Source: Streptomyces sp. B3I8
GTDB taxonomy: Bacteria; Actinomycetota; Actinomycetes; Streptomycetales; Streptomycetaceae
NCBI RefSeq assembly: GCF_030816915.1
Contig: NZ_JAUSYN010000002.1
Span: forward strand, 868,001-932,000
Direction: 5' to 3'
DNA length: 64,000 nt
Both the position numbers and the translations under genes were made by a program. The notes beneath the pieces are model-generated. The model saw nothing but the letters and a program-made list of their open reading frames with translations. It searched no databases and was not told the DNA's origin. Shown here piece by piece: positions 31,475 through 40,146 of this stretch (within the stretch, counting starts at the first letter, position 1; every line of letters begins with the position of its first letter).

Positions 31475-34461
31475 AGGCCGCGGTGCCGCACCCTCGACCC
31501 CGTGCGGTCCTTCAGCACCTCCAGTTGGGCGTGCACCCGGCGGCGGAGGTCGGGGACGTGGCTGACGATGCCTACGCTGCGGTCGCGTTCACGCAGGGAG
31601 TCGAGGACGTCGAGGACCTCGTCCAGGGTCTGGTCGTCGAGGCTGCCGAAGCCCTCGTCGATGAAGAGGGTGTCCAGGCGCACTCCCCCGGCCTCGTCGG
31701 TGACGACGTCGGCGAGGCCGAGGGCCAGGGCGAGGGAGGCGAAGAACGTCTCGCCGCCCGAGAGAGTGGCGGTGTCGCGCTCGCGTCCGGTCCACGCGTC
31801 GACCACGTGCAGTCCGAGGCCGCTGCGGCCCCGCCCGGAGCGATCGTCGGAGTGGACCAGGGTGTAGCGCCCGGACGACATCCGCCCCAGCCGTACGGTC
31901 GCGGCGGCCGCCACCTGTTCGAGGCGGGCGGCGAGCACGTAGGACTCCAGCCGCATCTTGCGTTCGTTGTCGGCGGAGGTGCCGGCGGTGAGCGCGGCGA
32001 GGCGGGCCACCCGGTCGTAGGTGTCGCGCAGCGGGGCGAGCCGGCGCACCGCGGTGGTCGCGTGCGCGGAGAGCCGGTCGAGTTCGGCGCACCGCCGGGC
32101 CGCGGCGTCCCGTGCGGAGGCGGCCTGCTGGAGGCGTCGGCCGGCCTGCTCGGCGGCCCGCTCCGCGGACCCGACGTCGGCGGCCGGTCGGCGGGCGGCG
32201 GCCGCGGTCTCCGGTTCGGCGAGCACCGCGCGGACGGCGGCCTCCTCCTGCTGCCGGGCGTCGAGGCGCCGCTGCAGGGCGCGGTGGGCGTCGTCGCCGA
32301 GGAGTGCGGCGGCCGCTTCGGACGGGGTGTCGAACCCGGCCCGGAACGCGGCGTCGGCGAGGCGTGCGTCGGCGGTCTTCAGCCGCTGGGCGGTGTCGTC
32401 CGCGACGCGGGCCGCCTCGGCGGCCCGGGTGAGCCGCTCCACCTCGCGGTCCAGTTGGGCGGCGCGCGCGGCGACGCTTCCGGCGGTCCCGGCGGCGCGG
32501 TCCACTTCCTGTCGCAGCGCGGCCCGTTCGCGCTCCAACCCGTCCCGGCGCGAGACGCGGGCGGCGGCGCGCAGGGCGGCCCGCTGCCGGGCGGCGTCGC
32601 GCCGTTCGTGCTCCTGCCCGGCCCGGCGCAGCTCCTCCTGCGCGGGGTGCAGCGCGGAGGCGGCGTCGCGGGCCTGCGCGTAGCGGCGCTCCACCTCCTC
32701 GGCGAGTGCGGCCAGTTCGGTGACGGGGGCGTCCCCCGCCTCGGCGCCGGCGGCGGCGAGCGCCTCCCGTGCGGCGGCGTGCCGCCGTTCGTCCTCGGCG
32801 CGTTCCCCGTCGGCGCGGCGGTACTCCGCGAGCGCCCGTTCCTCGGTCTCGCGGTCGACGTGGCCGGCGTCCTTGCGGGCGGGGGCGGGGTGGTCGGTGG
32901 CGCCGCAGACCGCGCAGGGTTCGCCGGGGGCGAGGCCGGCGGCGAGTTCGGCGGCGATGCCCCGCAGTCGCTGTTCCTTCAGGGCGAGCCAGTCCTCGTG
33001 GGCGTGCGCGGCGCGTTCCCGGGAGGCGAGGGCGCGGACGGCGGCCTCCTCGGTGTCGCGGGCGAGCCGGTCGCGGAGCCGGGCTGCGCCGAGCCGGGCG
33101 CGGGCCGGTTCGCGCTGCACGGCGAGCTGTTCGGCCCGGGTGGCGGCCTCCTGCGCGGCGTCGATCCGGTTCTGGAGTTCCTCGCGGACCGTCTCCCAGT
33201 CGGCGAGCCAGCTCTCGGCGTCCCGGAGTTCCGCGTCGTCGGCGAGGTCCTCGCGGTCCAGCTCGCGCTGCTCGGCGAGGAGCGCGGTGAGCCGGTCCTC
33301 CGCGCGCCGGGCCGACTCCAGGCCGCCGCGTTCCTCGGCGGTCCGCCGGGAGGCGGCGGCGAGTCCGGAGGCGTCCAGTCCGGCGAGGGGTGCGGGCAGC
33401 GCTGCCCGGGCGTCGGCCTCCGCCCGTGCCGCGTGCGCGTGCTCGCGTTCCGCCGACTCCCTCAGGCCGAGGGCCGGGGCGACCAGCTCGGCCTTGCGGG
33501 CACGCTCCATCCGGGCCCGGTCCTGCTCGTGGGCGCCGGCATGCTCGTGGAGACGGGCGGCACGCTCCCGGGCGTCCGCGAACCGGCGCTGCAGTGCGGC
33601 CAGTTCGCGGGCCTCGTCCAGCGCACGACGGACGGTGGACGAGGCGGCCTCGGCGGCGGTGTGCGCGCACGTCGCGATCGTGAGCCGTTCCCGGGCCGTG
33701 GTGCGGGCGAGGGCGGCCCAGGTCAGCACGGCTTCGGCGAGCCCCGCGTCGCCGGGGGACAGCTCCGGCGGCGGCATGCCGTCGCCCGCCGCCTGCTGCA
33801 TGCGGTGGGCGTCGGCGAGCAGCGCGGCGTCCCCGTCGCGCACGTCGGCCTCGGCGGCGCGCCGGAGTTCGGCGAGCCGCTTCTCGACGTCGGCGAAACG
33901 ACGGGTGTCGAACAGCCGGCCGAGCAGCTTGCCGCGGGCCTCGGCGTCGGCGCGCAGGAACCGGGCGAAGTCGCCCTGGGGGAGCAGCACCACCTGGCAG
34001 AACTGCTCCCGGCTCATGCCGAGCAGCTGGGTGATCTCCTCACCTATCTCCTGGTGGGAGCGGCTGAGATCCTTCCACGCGGCGGCCGGGGTGTCGTACT
34101 CGCGCAGCCAGGACTGCGCCTTGTCGGTGGTCGTGCCCGTGCCGCGTTTCTTGGGGCGGGCCCAGGGCGGCTGCCGGGTGATCTCCAGGCGGCGGCCGGC
34201 GACGGTGAGGTCGAGCCGTACCTCGGTGCGGGTGCCGGGCGGGGCGTGGTCGCTGCGCAGGGTGAGGCCCTGTCCGCTCTGCCGGGCGCCGGGCACGGCC
34301 CCGTAGAGCGCGTAGCAGACGGCGTCCAGGACGGAGGTCTTGCCGGCACCGGTCGGTCCGTGCAGCAGGAAGAGCCCGGCGGCCGACAGGGCGTCGAAGT
34401 CGATGCTCTGGGTGTCGCCGAAGGGCCCGAAGGCCGTGATGTCCAGCCGGTGCAGCCTCAT
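31471..34461 (-). CDS. sbcC: Exonuclease SbcC, SMC-like ATPase
   Basis: 996 residues. N-terminal Walker A GPTGAGKTSVLDAVCYALYG (about 31-50) and Q-loop QVVLLPQGDFARFL. A long Ala/Arg/Glu-rich coiled coil follows, broken by the zinc hook PCAVCGATDHPAP (CxxC). The C-terminal half has the ABC signature TLSGGETFFASLALALGLAD, Walker B LFIDEGFGSLD and the D/H loop IVSHVPDL. With SbcD it cleaves hairpins and double-strand ends. ATG 34461 has GGGGGAG upstream. sbcD ends 70 bp upstream in the same direction. Frames on the opposite strand are long only because of codon bias. Confidence 0.95.
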   Translation of the reverse strand: MRLHRLDITAFGPFGDTQSIDFDALSAAGLFLLHGPTGAGKTSVLDAVCYALYGAVPGARQSGQGLTLRSDHAPPGTRTEVRLDLTVAGRRLEITRQPPWARPKKRGTGTTTDKAQSWLREYDTPAAAWKDLSRSHQEIGEEITQLLGMSREQFCQVVLLPQGDFARFLRADAEARGKLLGRLFDTRRFADVEKRLAELRRAAEADVRDGDAALLADAHRMQQAAGDGMPPPELSPGDAGLAEAVLTWAALARTTARERLTIATCAHTAAEAASSTVRRALDEARELAALQRRFADARERAARLHEHAGAHEQDRARMERARKAELVAPALGLRESAEREHAHAARAEADARAALPAPLAGLDASGLAAASRRTAEERGGLESARRAEDRLTALLAEQRELDREDLADDAELRDAESWLADWETVREELQNRIDAAQEAATRAEQLAVQREPARARLGAARLRDRLARDTEEAAVRALASRERAAHAHEDWLALKEQRLRGIAAELAAGLAPGEPCAVCGATDHPAPARKDAGHVDRETEERALAEYRRADGERAEDERRHAAAREALAAAGAEAGDAPVTELAALAEEVERRYAQARDAASALHPAQEELRRAGQEHERRDAARQRAALRAAARVSRRDGLERERAALRQEVDRAAGTAGSVAARAAQLDREVERLTRAAEAARVADDTAQRLKTADARLADAAFRAGFDTPSEAAAALLGDDAHRALQRRLDARQQEEAAVRAVLAEPETAAAARRPAADVGSAERAAEQAGRRLQQAASARDAAARRCAELDRLSAHATTAVRRLAPLRDTYDRVARLAALTAGTSADNERKMRLESYVLAARLEQVAAAATVRLGRMSSGRYTLVHSDDRSGRGRSGLGLHVVDAWTGRERDTATLSGGETFFASLALALGLADVVTDEAGGVRLDTLFIDEGFGSLDDQTLDEVLDVLDSLRERDRSVGIVSHVPDLRRRVHAQLEVLKDRTGSRVRHRGL

Positions 34462-34531
34462 CGGCTCCCCCTCCCCCGTGACGCCGGTGCCGGTGTCGCT
34501 GCCGTGTCGGTGCCCGTGTCCGCCCTGCCGG

Positions 34532-35695
34532 TCACGGGGCGGTCTCCCGGGTCCCGGCGTCCGCGCGTACGGCGTCGAAGGCGTCCTGGAGGACGAGGCG
34601 CTCACGGTCGTCGGGGGCGGCCCCGCGCACATGGGCCACGAAGTCCTCCGCGACCTGATGGTCGGAGCGGCCGGCCAGCCGGCGGGCGTAGCTGAGGCCG
34701 GGCTCCTCGGGGGCGCGGTCCGGGTCGAAGACCAGGCTGAGGGTGTGCGGGAAGCGCTCGATGAGCCGGGCCATGGGCTCGGCGGGCCGAACCGGGTCGG
34801 TGAGGGTGGCCTCCACCCACGCCTCCTGGTGCTGGGCCTGCTCCGCGCCGGTGAGCAGGTCCTCCAGGCGGCCCCGGATCCGGGCGAGCGGGCGCGGGAC
34901 GGGACAGTCGACGCGCTCGGCGGTGACCGTTCCGTCCGCGCCGAGGTCGACCAGCCACATGCTCTTGCGGTGGCTCGCCTCGGAGAAGGAGTACGGCAGC
35001 GGGGAGCCGGAGTAGCGGACCCGTTCGGTGAGCGTCTGGCTGCCGTGCAGATGGCCGAGGGCCACGTAGTCGACGCCGTCGAAGACGCCGGCGGGTACCG
35101 AGGCGACGCCGCCGACGGTGATGTCCCGCTCGCTGTCGCTGGCCTCGCCGCCGGTGACGAACGCGTGGGCGAGGACGACGGAGCGGGTGCCGGCGGGGCG
35201 GTCGGCGAGATCGGCGCGGACCCGGTCCATCGCGGCGGCGAGCACCTGTTCGTGGCCGGCCCTCTCCACCCCGAACCGCTCGCGGACCAGGGCGGGTTCG
35301 AGGTAGGGCAGGCCGTAGAAGGCGACGTCCCCGTGGGCATCGGCGAGGACGACCGGGGTGCCGCAGGCGGCGGGGTCGGTGCGCAGATGTATGCCGGCGC
35401 GGTCGATCAGCCCGGCGCCGACGCCGAGACGGCGGGCCGAGTCGTGGTTCCCGGAGATCATCACCGTGGGCACGCCGGCCTCGGCGAGGCGGTGCAGGGC
35501 GTCGTCGAACAACTCCACGGCGGCCAGTGGGGGCACCGCCCGGTCGTACACGTCCCCCGAGACGACCACCGCGTCGACCTCGCGCACGCGCACGGTCTCG
35601 ACCAGGTGCGCGATGAACCCGGCCTGGGCATCGAGCATGTTCACCCGGTGGAACGACCGGCCGAGATGCCAGTCGGACGTGTGCAGAAGCCTCAT
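34532..35695 (-). CDS. sbcD: Exonuclease SbcD, Mre11-like nuclease
   Basis: 387 residues. The metallophosphoesterase motifs are complete: LHTSDWHLGR (I), VVVSGDVYDRA (II), MISGNHDSARRL (III), VLAHAFV (IV) and ALGHLHGSQ (V). A C-terminal cap region follows. It supplies the Mn-dependent nuclease of the SbcCD complex. ATG 35695. The 70-bp gap to sbcC contains short GGTGCCGGTGTC/GGTGCCCGTGTC repeats, but no terminator, so they form one operon. Confidence 0.95.
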   Translation of the reverse strand: MRLLHTSDWHLGRSFHRVNMLDAQAGFIAHLVETVRVREVDAVVVSGDVYDRAVPPLAAVELFDDALHRLAEAGVPTVMISGNHDSARRLGVGAGLIDRAGIHLRTDPAACGTPVVLADAHGDVAFYGLPYLEPALVRERFGVERAGHEQVLAAAMDRVRADLADRPAGTRSVVLAHAFVTGGEASDSERDITVGGVASVPAGVFDGVDYVALGHLHGSQTLTERVRYSGSPLPYSFSEASHRKSMWLVDLGADGTVTAERVDCPVPRPLARIRGRLEDLLTGAEQAQHQEAWVEATLTDPVRPAEPMARLIERFPHTLSLVFDPDRAPEEPGLSYARRLAGRSDHQVAEDFVAHVRGAAPDDRERLVLQDAFDAVRADAGTRETAP

Positions 35696-35835
35696 GATCC
35701 CCGAGACTAACGGCAGGGTACGACAACGCGGGCGGCTACTCCCGTATCGGCCCGATATGCCCGACTCTCGAGCCACTTCCTCCCCAGGCACCCCCAATGC
35801 ACCGCGCCCGCGCCCACTTTGTCCCGTTCCGCGGC

Positions 35836-36462
35836 TCACATGGTGCCGTAGACCTCTCCGCCCAGCTCCAGGCGGGCGGTTCCCGCGGTGAGGTCGGCGA
35901 GCCGGGCGCGGAACGCGTCCACCTCGGCGTCCGGCAGCCCGATCTCCAGGGCGACCGCCTCCCCGTAACGGACGTCGCGCACCTCGCGCCCCATGGTCCG
36001 CAGCTCGTTCTGCACCTTGCCGGCGCGCTGGTGGTCGACGGTGACGGTGGCGAGCCGGAAGCGCCGGCGGGTGACCGTGCCGAGTGCGTCCAGGGCCTCG
36101 CCGACGGCGCCGCCGTAGGCGCGGATCAGTCCGCCCGCGCCGAGCTTGACACCGCCGAAGTACCGGGTGACGACGGCGACGGTGTACCGCATGTCGCGGC
36201 GCAGCAGCATCTGCAGCATGGGGACGCCCGCGGTGCCGCCCGGTTCGCCGTCGTCGCTCGCCCGCTGCACGGAGGCGTCGGCGCCGATGACGTACGCGAA
36301 GCAGTTGTGCGTGGCGGCGGCGTGCTCCCCGCGGACGGCGGCGACGAAGTCCTGCGCCTGCCGCTCGGTGGCCGCGGGGGCGAGGGCGCACAGGAAACGC
36401 GAGCGGTTGATCTCGGTCTCGTGCACGCCGGCGTGGGCGATCGTGCGGTACTCGTCCTGCAT
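35836..36462 (-). CDS. YigZ/IMPACT family protein
   Basis: 208 residues. UPF0029 N-terminal domain with the family hallmark SDDGEPGGTAGVPMLQMLLRRD followed by VVTRYFGGVKLGAGGLIRAYG (each part shown within about residues 68-118). A C-terminal DUF1949-type domain of about 70 residues ends LELGGEVYGTM. IMPACT proteins touch translation control in eukaryotes; the bacterial role is unclear. ATG 36462. Spaced from sbcD by 140 bp. Confidence 0.9.
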   Translation of the reverse strand: MQDEYRTIAHAGVHETEINRSRFLCALAPAATERQAQDFVAAVRGEHAAATHNCFAYVIGADASVQRASDDGEPGGTAGVPMLQMLLRRDMRYTVAVVTRYFGGVKLGAGGLIRAYGGAVGEALDALGTVTRRRFRLATVTVDHQRAGKVQNELRTMGREVRDVRYGEAVALEIGLPDAEVDAFRARLADLTAGTARLELGGEVYGTM

Positions 36463-36542
36463 ACGGGCAGCCTATGCGCCGGCCGTGCGGCACCGTCCGG
36501 GGCACCTCGGGCACCCCGCCGCGGCGGGGCCGGGCGGCGGTG

Positions 36543-37292
36543 TCAGTACCGGGTGCCGATCTCCCGGGTCAGCTCCAGGCCGAACAGCCGGTCGGCGTAG
36601 GCGTAGGACTCGAAGCGGGCGCCCGGCGGCACGGCCCCGTCCCTCTCACCCGCCCCGCCCTTCCGGCCCGCCTCACTCGTCACGCCCGCCTCGCCCGCCT
36701 CCAGGCTTCGCAGCACGTCGAGGGCGGCGGGCAGGTCGAGATCGTCCTCCCAGGCGGCCCGCAGTCGTCCGCGTACCTCGTCGGGGACGGGGCGGGAGGG
36801 ATGTTCCGCCCAGCCCGCGACCGACCGGCGCCACCGGGCCAGCGTCCGTGCCGCCTCGGCCAGGGCCCCGGCGTCCGGGGCGGCGGGCAGCCGGCGGGGG
36901 CGGGCCAGCAGCACGAGGCGCAGGGCGGTGGGGTCCGCGGTGCCGGACGGGTCGTCGGACGGGTCGTCGGACGGGGCCACCTCCAGGTGCGGCCCGTCCT
37001 CGGGGGCCGGCCGGCCGGGGCCGCGCACATGCAGGACGCGTCCGCCGGGCGGGGCCTCCGGCTCGGCGCGGCGGATGCCGAGCGCGTCGGCCCGGGCCCG
37101 CAGGTCCGGACCGACGCGGGCGACGGTGAGGCAGGGGCTGCCGTCGAGGTCCAGGGCACGCGCCAGCACGTCCGCCACGAGCAGCAGCCGCAGGGCGGTG
37201 GTGTCCTCGCCCACCGGGTGGACGTGGACGCGGGTCAGCCCGCGGGGGAGGTCGATGGGTTCGCCGCTCCGGGCGTCGGTGATACGCAGCAC
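36543..37292 (-). CDS. Protein resembling a reduced cysteinyl-tRNA synthetase
   Basis: 249 residues. The N-terminus (MLRITDARSGEPIDL, then TALRLLLVADVLARALDLDG) resembles the opening of CysRS-type enzymes, where the HIGH motif would follow; no HIGH or KMSKS motif is present. The C-terminal part (RRSVAGWAEHPSRPVPDEVR, DDLDLPAALDVLRSL, YADRLFGLELTREIG) resembles the helical DALR/anticodon-side bundle of CysRS or MshC. The middle is low-complexity (a PSDDPSDDPS repeat). It probably cannot aminoacylate. The relationship is my reading from motif spacing, not a search result. ATG 37292. Confidence 0.6.
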   Translation of the reverse strand: MLRITDARSGEPIDLPRGLTRVHVHPVGEDTTALRLLLVADVLARALDLDGSPCLTVARVGPDLRARADALGIRRAEPEAPPGGRVLHVRGPGRPAPEDGPHLEVAPSDDPSDDPSGTADPTALRLVLLARPRRLPAAPDAGALAEAARTLARWRRSVAGWAEHPSRPVPDEVRGRLRAAWEDDLDLPAALDVLRSLEAGEAGVTSEAGRKGGAGERDGAVPPGARFESYAYADRLFGLELTREIGTRY

Positions 37293-37394
37293 GCTGCGAA
37301 GCGTAGGCCCGGGAATCCCGTCACGCTCCCCGTCGTTGCGCGTGACGGGCGTGTCCTCGTGTCACGCACCGGTCCGACGGCGAAGGAGTCCCAC
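37293..37394. promoter_or_regulatory. Divergent promoter region with GCGTGAC inverted repeat
   Basis: 102 bp between the CysRS-like gene (-) and the CoA-binding gene (+). GCGTGAC (37340-37346) and GTCACGC (37361-37367) form an inverted repeat with a 14-nt spacer, and a further GTCACGC occurs at 37319-37325. It may be an operator or a short hairpin. Confidence 0.35.
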
Positions 37395-37802
37395 GTGTAC
37401 GGCGACAGCGCGACCATCCGCACGATCCTCACGGAGCTGGGCGACACCTGGGCGGTCGTCGGCCTGTCGACCAATCCGAACCGGGCGGCGTACGGCGTCG
37501 CCGGGGTCCTGCAACGGTTCGGCAAGCGGATCGTGCCGGTGCATCCCAAGGCCGAGGCGGTCCACGGCGAGCCGGGCTATCCCTCGCTGGAGGCGATCCC
37601 GTTCCCGGTGGACGTGGTGGACGTGTTCGTCAACAGCGAGCTGGCGGGTCCGGTGGCCGATCAGGCGGTCACGATCGGGGCCAAGGCGGTCTGGTTCCAG
37701 CTCGGCGTGATCGACGAGGAGGCGTACGCGCGCACCCGCTCGGCGGGCCTGGAGATGGTGATGGACCGCTGCCCGGCCATCGAGATCCCGCGGCTCGTCT
37801 GA
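37395..37802 (+). CDS. CoA-binding protein (YccU/SCS-alpha-like)
   Basis: 135 residues, a Rossmann-like CoA_binding_2 domain. TWAVVGLSTNPNRAAYGVAG (CoA phosphate loop), KRIVPVHPKAEAVHGEPGYPSLEAIP, VVDVFVNSE, AKAVWFQLGVIDEEA, and MDRCPAIEIPRL with the conserved Cys. Members bind CoA; the role is unknown. GTG 37395 with GAAGGAG about 7 nt upstream. Single-gene unit, convergent with the CDF transporter (20-bp gap). Confidence 0.9.
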   Translation: MYGDSATIRTILTELGDTWAVVGLSTNPNRAAYGVAGVLQRFGKRIVPVHPKAEAVHGEPGYPSLEAIPFPVDVVDVFVNSELAGPVADQAVTIGAKAVWFQLGVIDEEAYARTRSAGLEMVMDRCPAIEIPRLV

Positions 37803-37822
37803 ACTCCCGCCGCCGTCGTCGC

Positions 37823-39067
37823 TCAGTGGGGGTGGGGTCCGTCCCGGTGGACCGGCCCGTGCGCCCGCTCGCAGTGCGGGCCGCGCGGCGGGGCGGTGCC
37901 GGCGGAATCGGCGGTGGCGGCGGTGTCGCCGGGCAGCGCCACCTGGAGCAGCCGTTCGGGGGCGTGGTCGACCTGGAGCGTGGTGTGCGTGATGGCGTAC
38001 TCCCCCTGCAGCACCTTCTCCAGATCGCGCCGCACCTCGTGGCACTCGCCGCCCGGCTCCACCAGGACGTGCGCCGACAGTGCGGCCTGGCCCGAGGTGA
38101 TCTGCCAGACGTGCAGGTCGTGCACCTCCACGACGCCCGACCGGCCGGCCAGGCGGTCGCCCAGCACGTCCGGGTCGACGTCGGTGGGCGCGGCCTCCAG
38201 GAAGATGCGCCCGGAGTCGCGCAACAGCCCATAGGCCGCCCTGACCATGAGGGCGACGACGACGAGCGTGGCCAGCGCGTCGGCCCGGGCGAAGCCGGTC
38301 AGCACGACGACGAGCGCGGCGACGGCGGTGCCGATGAAGGCGAACAGGTCGTTGAGGACGTGCTGGTAGGCGCCCTCGACATTGAGCGAGGTGCGGTTGG
38401 CCCGGGACAGGCACCAGGTGGCGGCCACGTTGACGGCGATGCCGACCAGCGCGGTGACCAGCATCAGTCCGCCCTCGACCGCCGGCGGGGAGATGAGCCG
38501 GCGCACCGCCTCGTAGGCCAGCCAGGCCCCCAGGATCAGCAGGGTCAGGCCGTTGACCTGGGCGGACAGGATCTCCGCACGTTTGAGCCCGTAGGTGTAG
38601 CCGCCCTGTGCCGGCCGCGCGGCCAGCCGCATGGCGACCAGGGCGAGCACGATGGACGCGGCGTCGGTGAGCATGTGGGCCGCGTCGGAGAGCAGGGCCA
38701 GCGAGCCGGCGAGGAGGCCGACGACGACCTCCGCGGCCATGAAGACGGTGATCAGGACGAGCGCGGCCCCCAGCCAGCGGCGGTCGGCGTCGGCGGACAC
38801 ACCGTGCGAGTGACCGCCGTGACCGCCGTGACCGCCATGACCGGCGTGACTGTCGGGACCGGAGGCCTCGGCGTGGGCGGAACGACTGAGGTGACTTGAG
38901 TTACCCGTGTGACTCATATGACTCGTGTGAGTGATGTGACTCGTGTGACCGGCGAACGTGTCGTCCGTACCGGGCGCGGGGCGCCGCCCCGTGCCGCGGG
39001 CGCGCGTGCGGTCGTCGCCGTGGTCGCGCCTCTGGTCGTCGTCGTGCCGGTGGTCGTGGTCGCTCAT
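37823..39067 (-). CDS. CDF cation-efflux transporter with His-rich N-terminus
   Basis: 414 residues. The first about 105 residues are cytosolic and metal-ligand rich: HDHRHDDD at the start, then repeated Thr-Ser-His and Gly-Gly-His units (HTSHITHTSHMSHTG; HAGHGGHGGHGGHSHG). The CDF domain follows with six helices and the Zn-site motifs LLSDAAHMLTDAASIV (helix II) and HVLNDLFAFIGT (helix V). The C-terminal cytosolic domain has VVEVHDLHVWQITSG. It exports Zn/Co/Cd-type ions by proton exchange. ATG 39067 with GGGGGAAGG 9 nt upstream. The His/Asp-rich tail at the C-terminus (HCERAHGPVHRDGPHPH) adds further ligands. Confidence 0.92.
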   Translation of the reverse strand: MSDHDHRHDDDQRRDHGDDRTRARGTGRRPAPGTDDTFAGHTSHITHTSHMSHTGNSSHLSRSAHAEASGPDSHAGHGGHGGHGGHSHGVSADADRRWLGAALVLITVFMAAEVVVGLLAGSLALLSDAAHMLTDAASIVLALVAMRLAARPAQGGYTYGLKRAEILSAQVNGLTLLILGAWLAYEAVRRLISPPAVEGGLMLVTALVGIAVNVAATWCLSRANRTSLNVEGAYQHVLNDLFAFIGTAVAALVVVLTGFARADALATLVVVALMVRAAYGLLRDSGRIFLEAAPTDVDPDVLGDRLAGRSGVVEVHDLHVWQITSGQAALSAHVLVEPGGECHEVRRDLEKVLQGEYAITHTTLQVDHAPERLLQVALPGDTAATADSAGTAPPRGPHCERAHGPVHRDGPHPH

Positions 39068-39289
39068 GTCGGATGCCTTCCCCCATTGCCGCGGACGCGT
39101 CGCACCCGGCCAGGGTGCGGTGCTCCGACTGCCACGCCCGGGTCCGGCGGCGACCGCCTCACCCGGACACCGCAGTGGGTGCCCCGGACGAAAGTCAAAC
39201 GCATCGGCGCACGGAACGGCAAAGGCTGCACCGGTGACCGTTGTCATCTCCGATCCCCACGGCTCCCACCTGCGACGATGCCGCCCACC
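39068..39289. other. Upstream region of the CDF gene
   Basis: About 220 bp. On the minus strand, TTTGACTTTCG near 39190-39200 could be a -35 area. I looked for a Zur-type site (TGNNAATGATNNNCA) and found none. No gene. Confidence 0.4.
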
Positions 39290-39357
39290 GTGCGGGCCGC
39301 CCGGGGACGGCCGTCAGCGGAGGACCACACGGTGGGCCGTCGGCGGGCGGCCCGCAC
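39290..39357 (-). terminator. Long-stem hairpin after the TetR gene
   Basis: Arms 39290-39303 and 39344-39357 are perfectly complementary over 14 bp. The 40-nt interior contains another GGACGGCC/GGCCGTC pairing. It starts 9 bp downstream of the restored-frame TetR stop. Confidence 0.65.
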
Positions 39358-39366
39358 GGGGGTCCG

Positions 39367-40036
39367 TCAGCGGCCGTCCGGCGCCACGGCCCCCGTGCAG
39401 CGCGCCACGAGGGCGTACCAGCCGGACTCGACGCGCTCCAGCGACATGCCCTCCCGGACGACCAGGTGGTCGACGAGGGCGGTGTCCAGGGAGGCGAGCA
39501 GGAGAGTGGGCGAGCAGGTCGAGGTCGCCGCCCGCCCTCGCCTCACCCAGCAGCAGGCGGAGGTGGCTCAGCCGGAGGCGGTAAGCCCCTACGGTGCGCC
39601 GGCGGCGGCTGTCGGTCTGGGCGGCGAGATAGATGTCGCGGTGCGCCTGCTCGTGGCGCAGAACCGCCGAGCCGAAGGCCCGCAGCCGCTCCACGGCGGG
39701 GGCGCCGGGACCGAGCGGCGGCGGTCCCGTGAGGAACCGCTCCTGCAGGGCCTGTTCGTGCGAGTCGAGCAGGGCCATCATCAGCCCCGCCCGGTCGCCG
39801 AACCGCCGGAACACGGTGCCCTTGCCGACTCCCGCCCCGTTGGCGACGGCCTCCATGGTGAGGTTCTCGGCGCCGCGCAGGGTGACCAGGTCGGCGGCGA
39901 CCTCCAGCAGCCGGGCGCTGTTGCGCACGGCGTCCGCCCGCAACCGGGGTCCCTCGCCCACGGATTCGAGCACCAGGTCCGCCCGTCCGGCGGGGTCGTC
40001 CCACGACGGGCGCGGGGAGGGGAGCGGCTCGGTCAT
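39367..40036 (-). pseudogene. TetR-family repressor with a C-terminal frameshift
   Basis: ATG 40036. The N-terminal HTH is intact (LLEVAADLVTLRGAENLTME, then VANGAGVGKGTVFRRFGDRAGL), and the helical core runs to GEARAGGDLDLLAH. There the frame breaks, at about 39504-39509. In the next frame the sequence resumes as normal TetR C-terminus (LLLASLDTALVDHLVVREGM, then SLERVESGWYALVARCTGAV) to a TGA at 39367. Without correction the protein reads an unrelated Arg/Gly-rich tail to 39314. The change is +1 or -2 nt. DNA binding could survive, but dimerisation is probably damaged. It is divergent from the FMN reductase, with three matching operators between. Confidence 0.75.
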
Positions 40037-40065
40037 GAAAAGAGAGTAGCGCTCCGGGAAGACAT

Positions 40066-40081
40066 ACGGACCGGAGTCCGT
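40066..40081. promoter_or_regulatory. TetR operator 1 (ACGGAC-N4-GTCCGT)
   Basis: Perfect 6-bp arms: ACGGAC 40066-40071 and GTCCGT 40076-40081, spacer CGGA. It is the copy nearest the TetR gene, 30 bp upstream of its start, so it should serve autoregulation. Confidence 0.8.
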
Positions 40082-40089
40082 TAGTACGG

Positions 40090-40105
40090 ATGGACCGCGG
40101 TCCGT
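40090..40105. promoter_or_regulatory. TetR operator 2 (ATGGAC-N4-GTCCGT)
   Basis: One mismatch from the other copies (ATGGAC at 40090-40095; GTCCGT at 40100-40105; spacer CGCG). It starts 24 bp after operator 1 and abuts the -35 box of the FMN reductase promoter. Confidence 0.8.
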
Positions 40106-40134
40106 TTGACACTCGGACACCGGCCACCTAAGTT
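40106..40134 (+). promoter_or_regulatory. Strong HrdB-type promoter of the FMN reductase
   Basis: TTGACA (40106-40111), a 17-nt spacer and TAAGTT (40129-40134). The expected start is near 40141, giving a leader of about 60 nt. Operators 2 and 3 flank it on both sides. Confidence 0.8.
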
Positions 40135-40146
40135 GTACAACATTCA

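Noticed and set aside
31108..34695. A very long open frame on the plus strand opposite sbcC (and similar long frames opposite tuf3, lnt and the CDF gene)
   Set aside because: The frames follow the codon bias of the real gene on the other strand: no motifs, no plausible start sites, Arg/Gly/Pro/Ala-only composition.
39068..39289. Zur or CsoR box upstream of the CDF gene
   Set aside because: No match to TGNNAATGATNNNCA and no other metal-regulator site; the region is too GC-rich.
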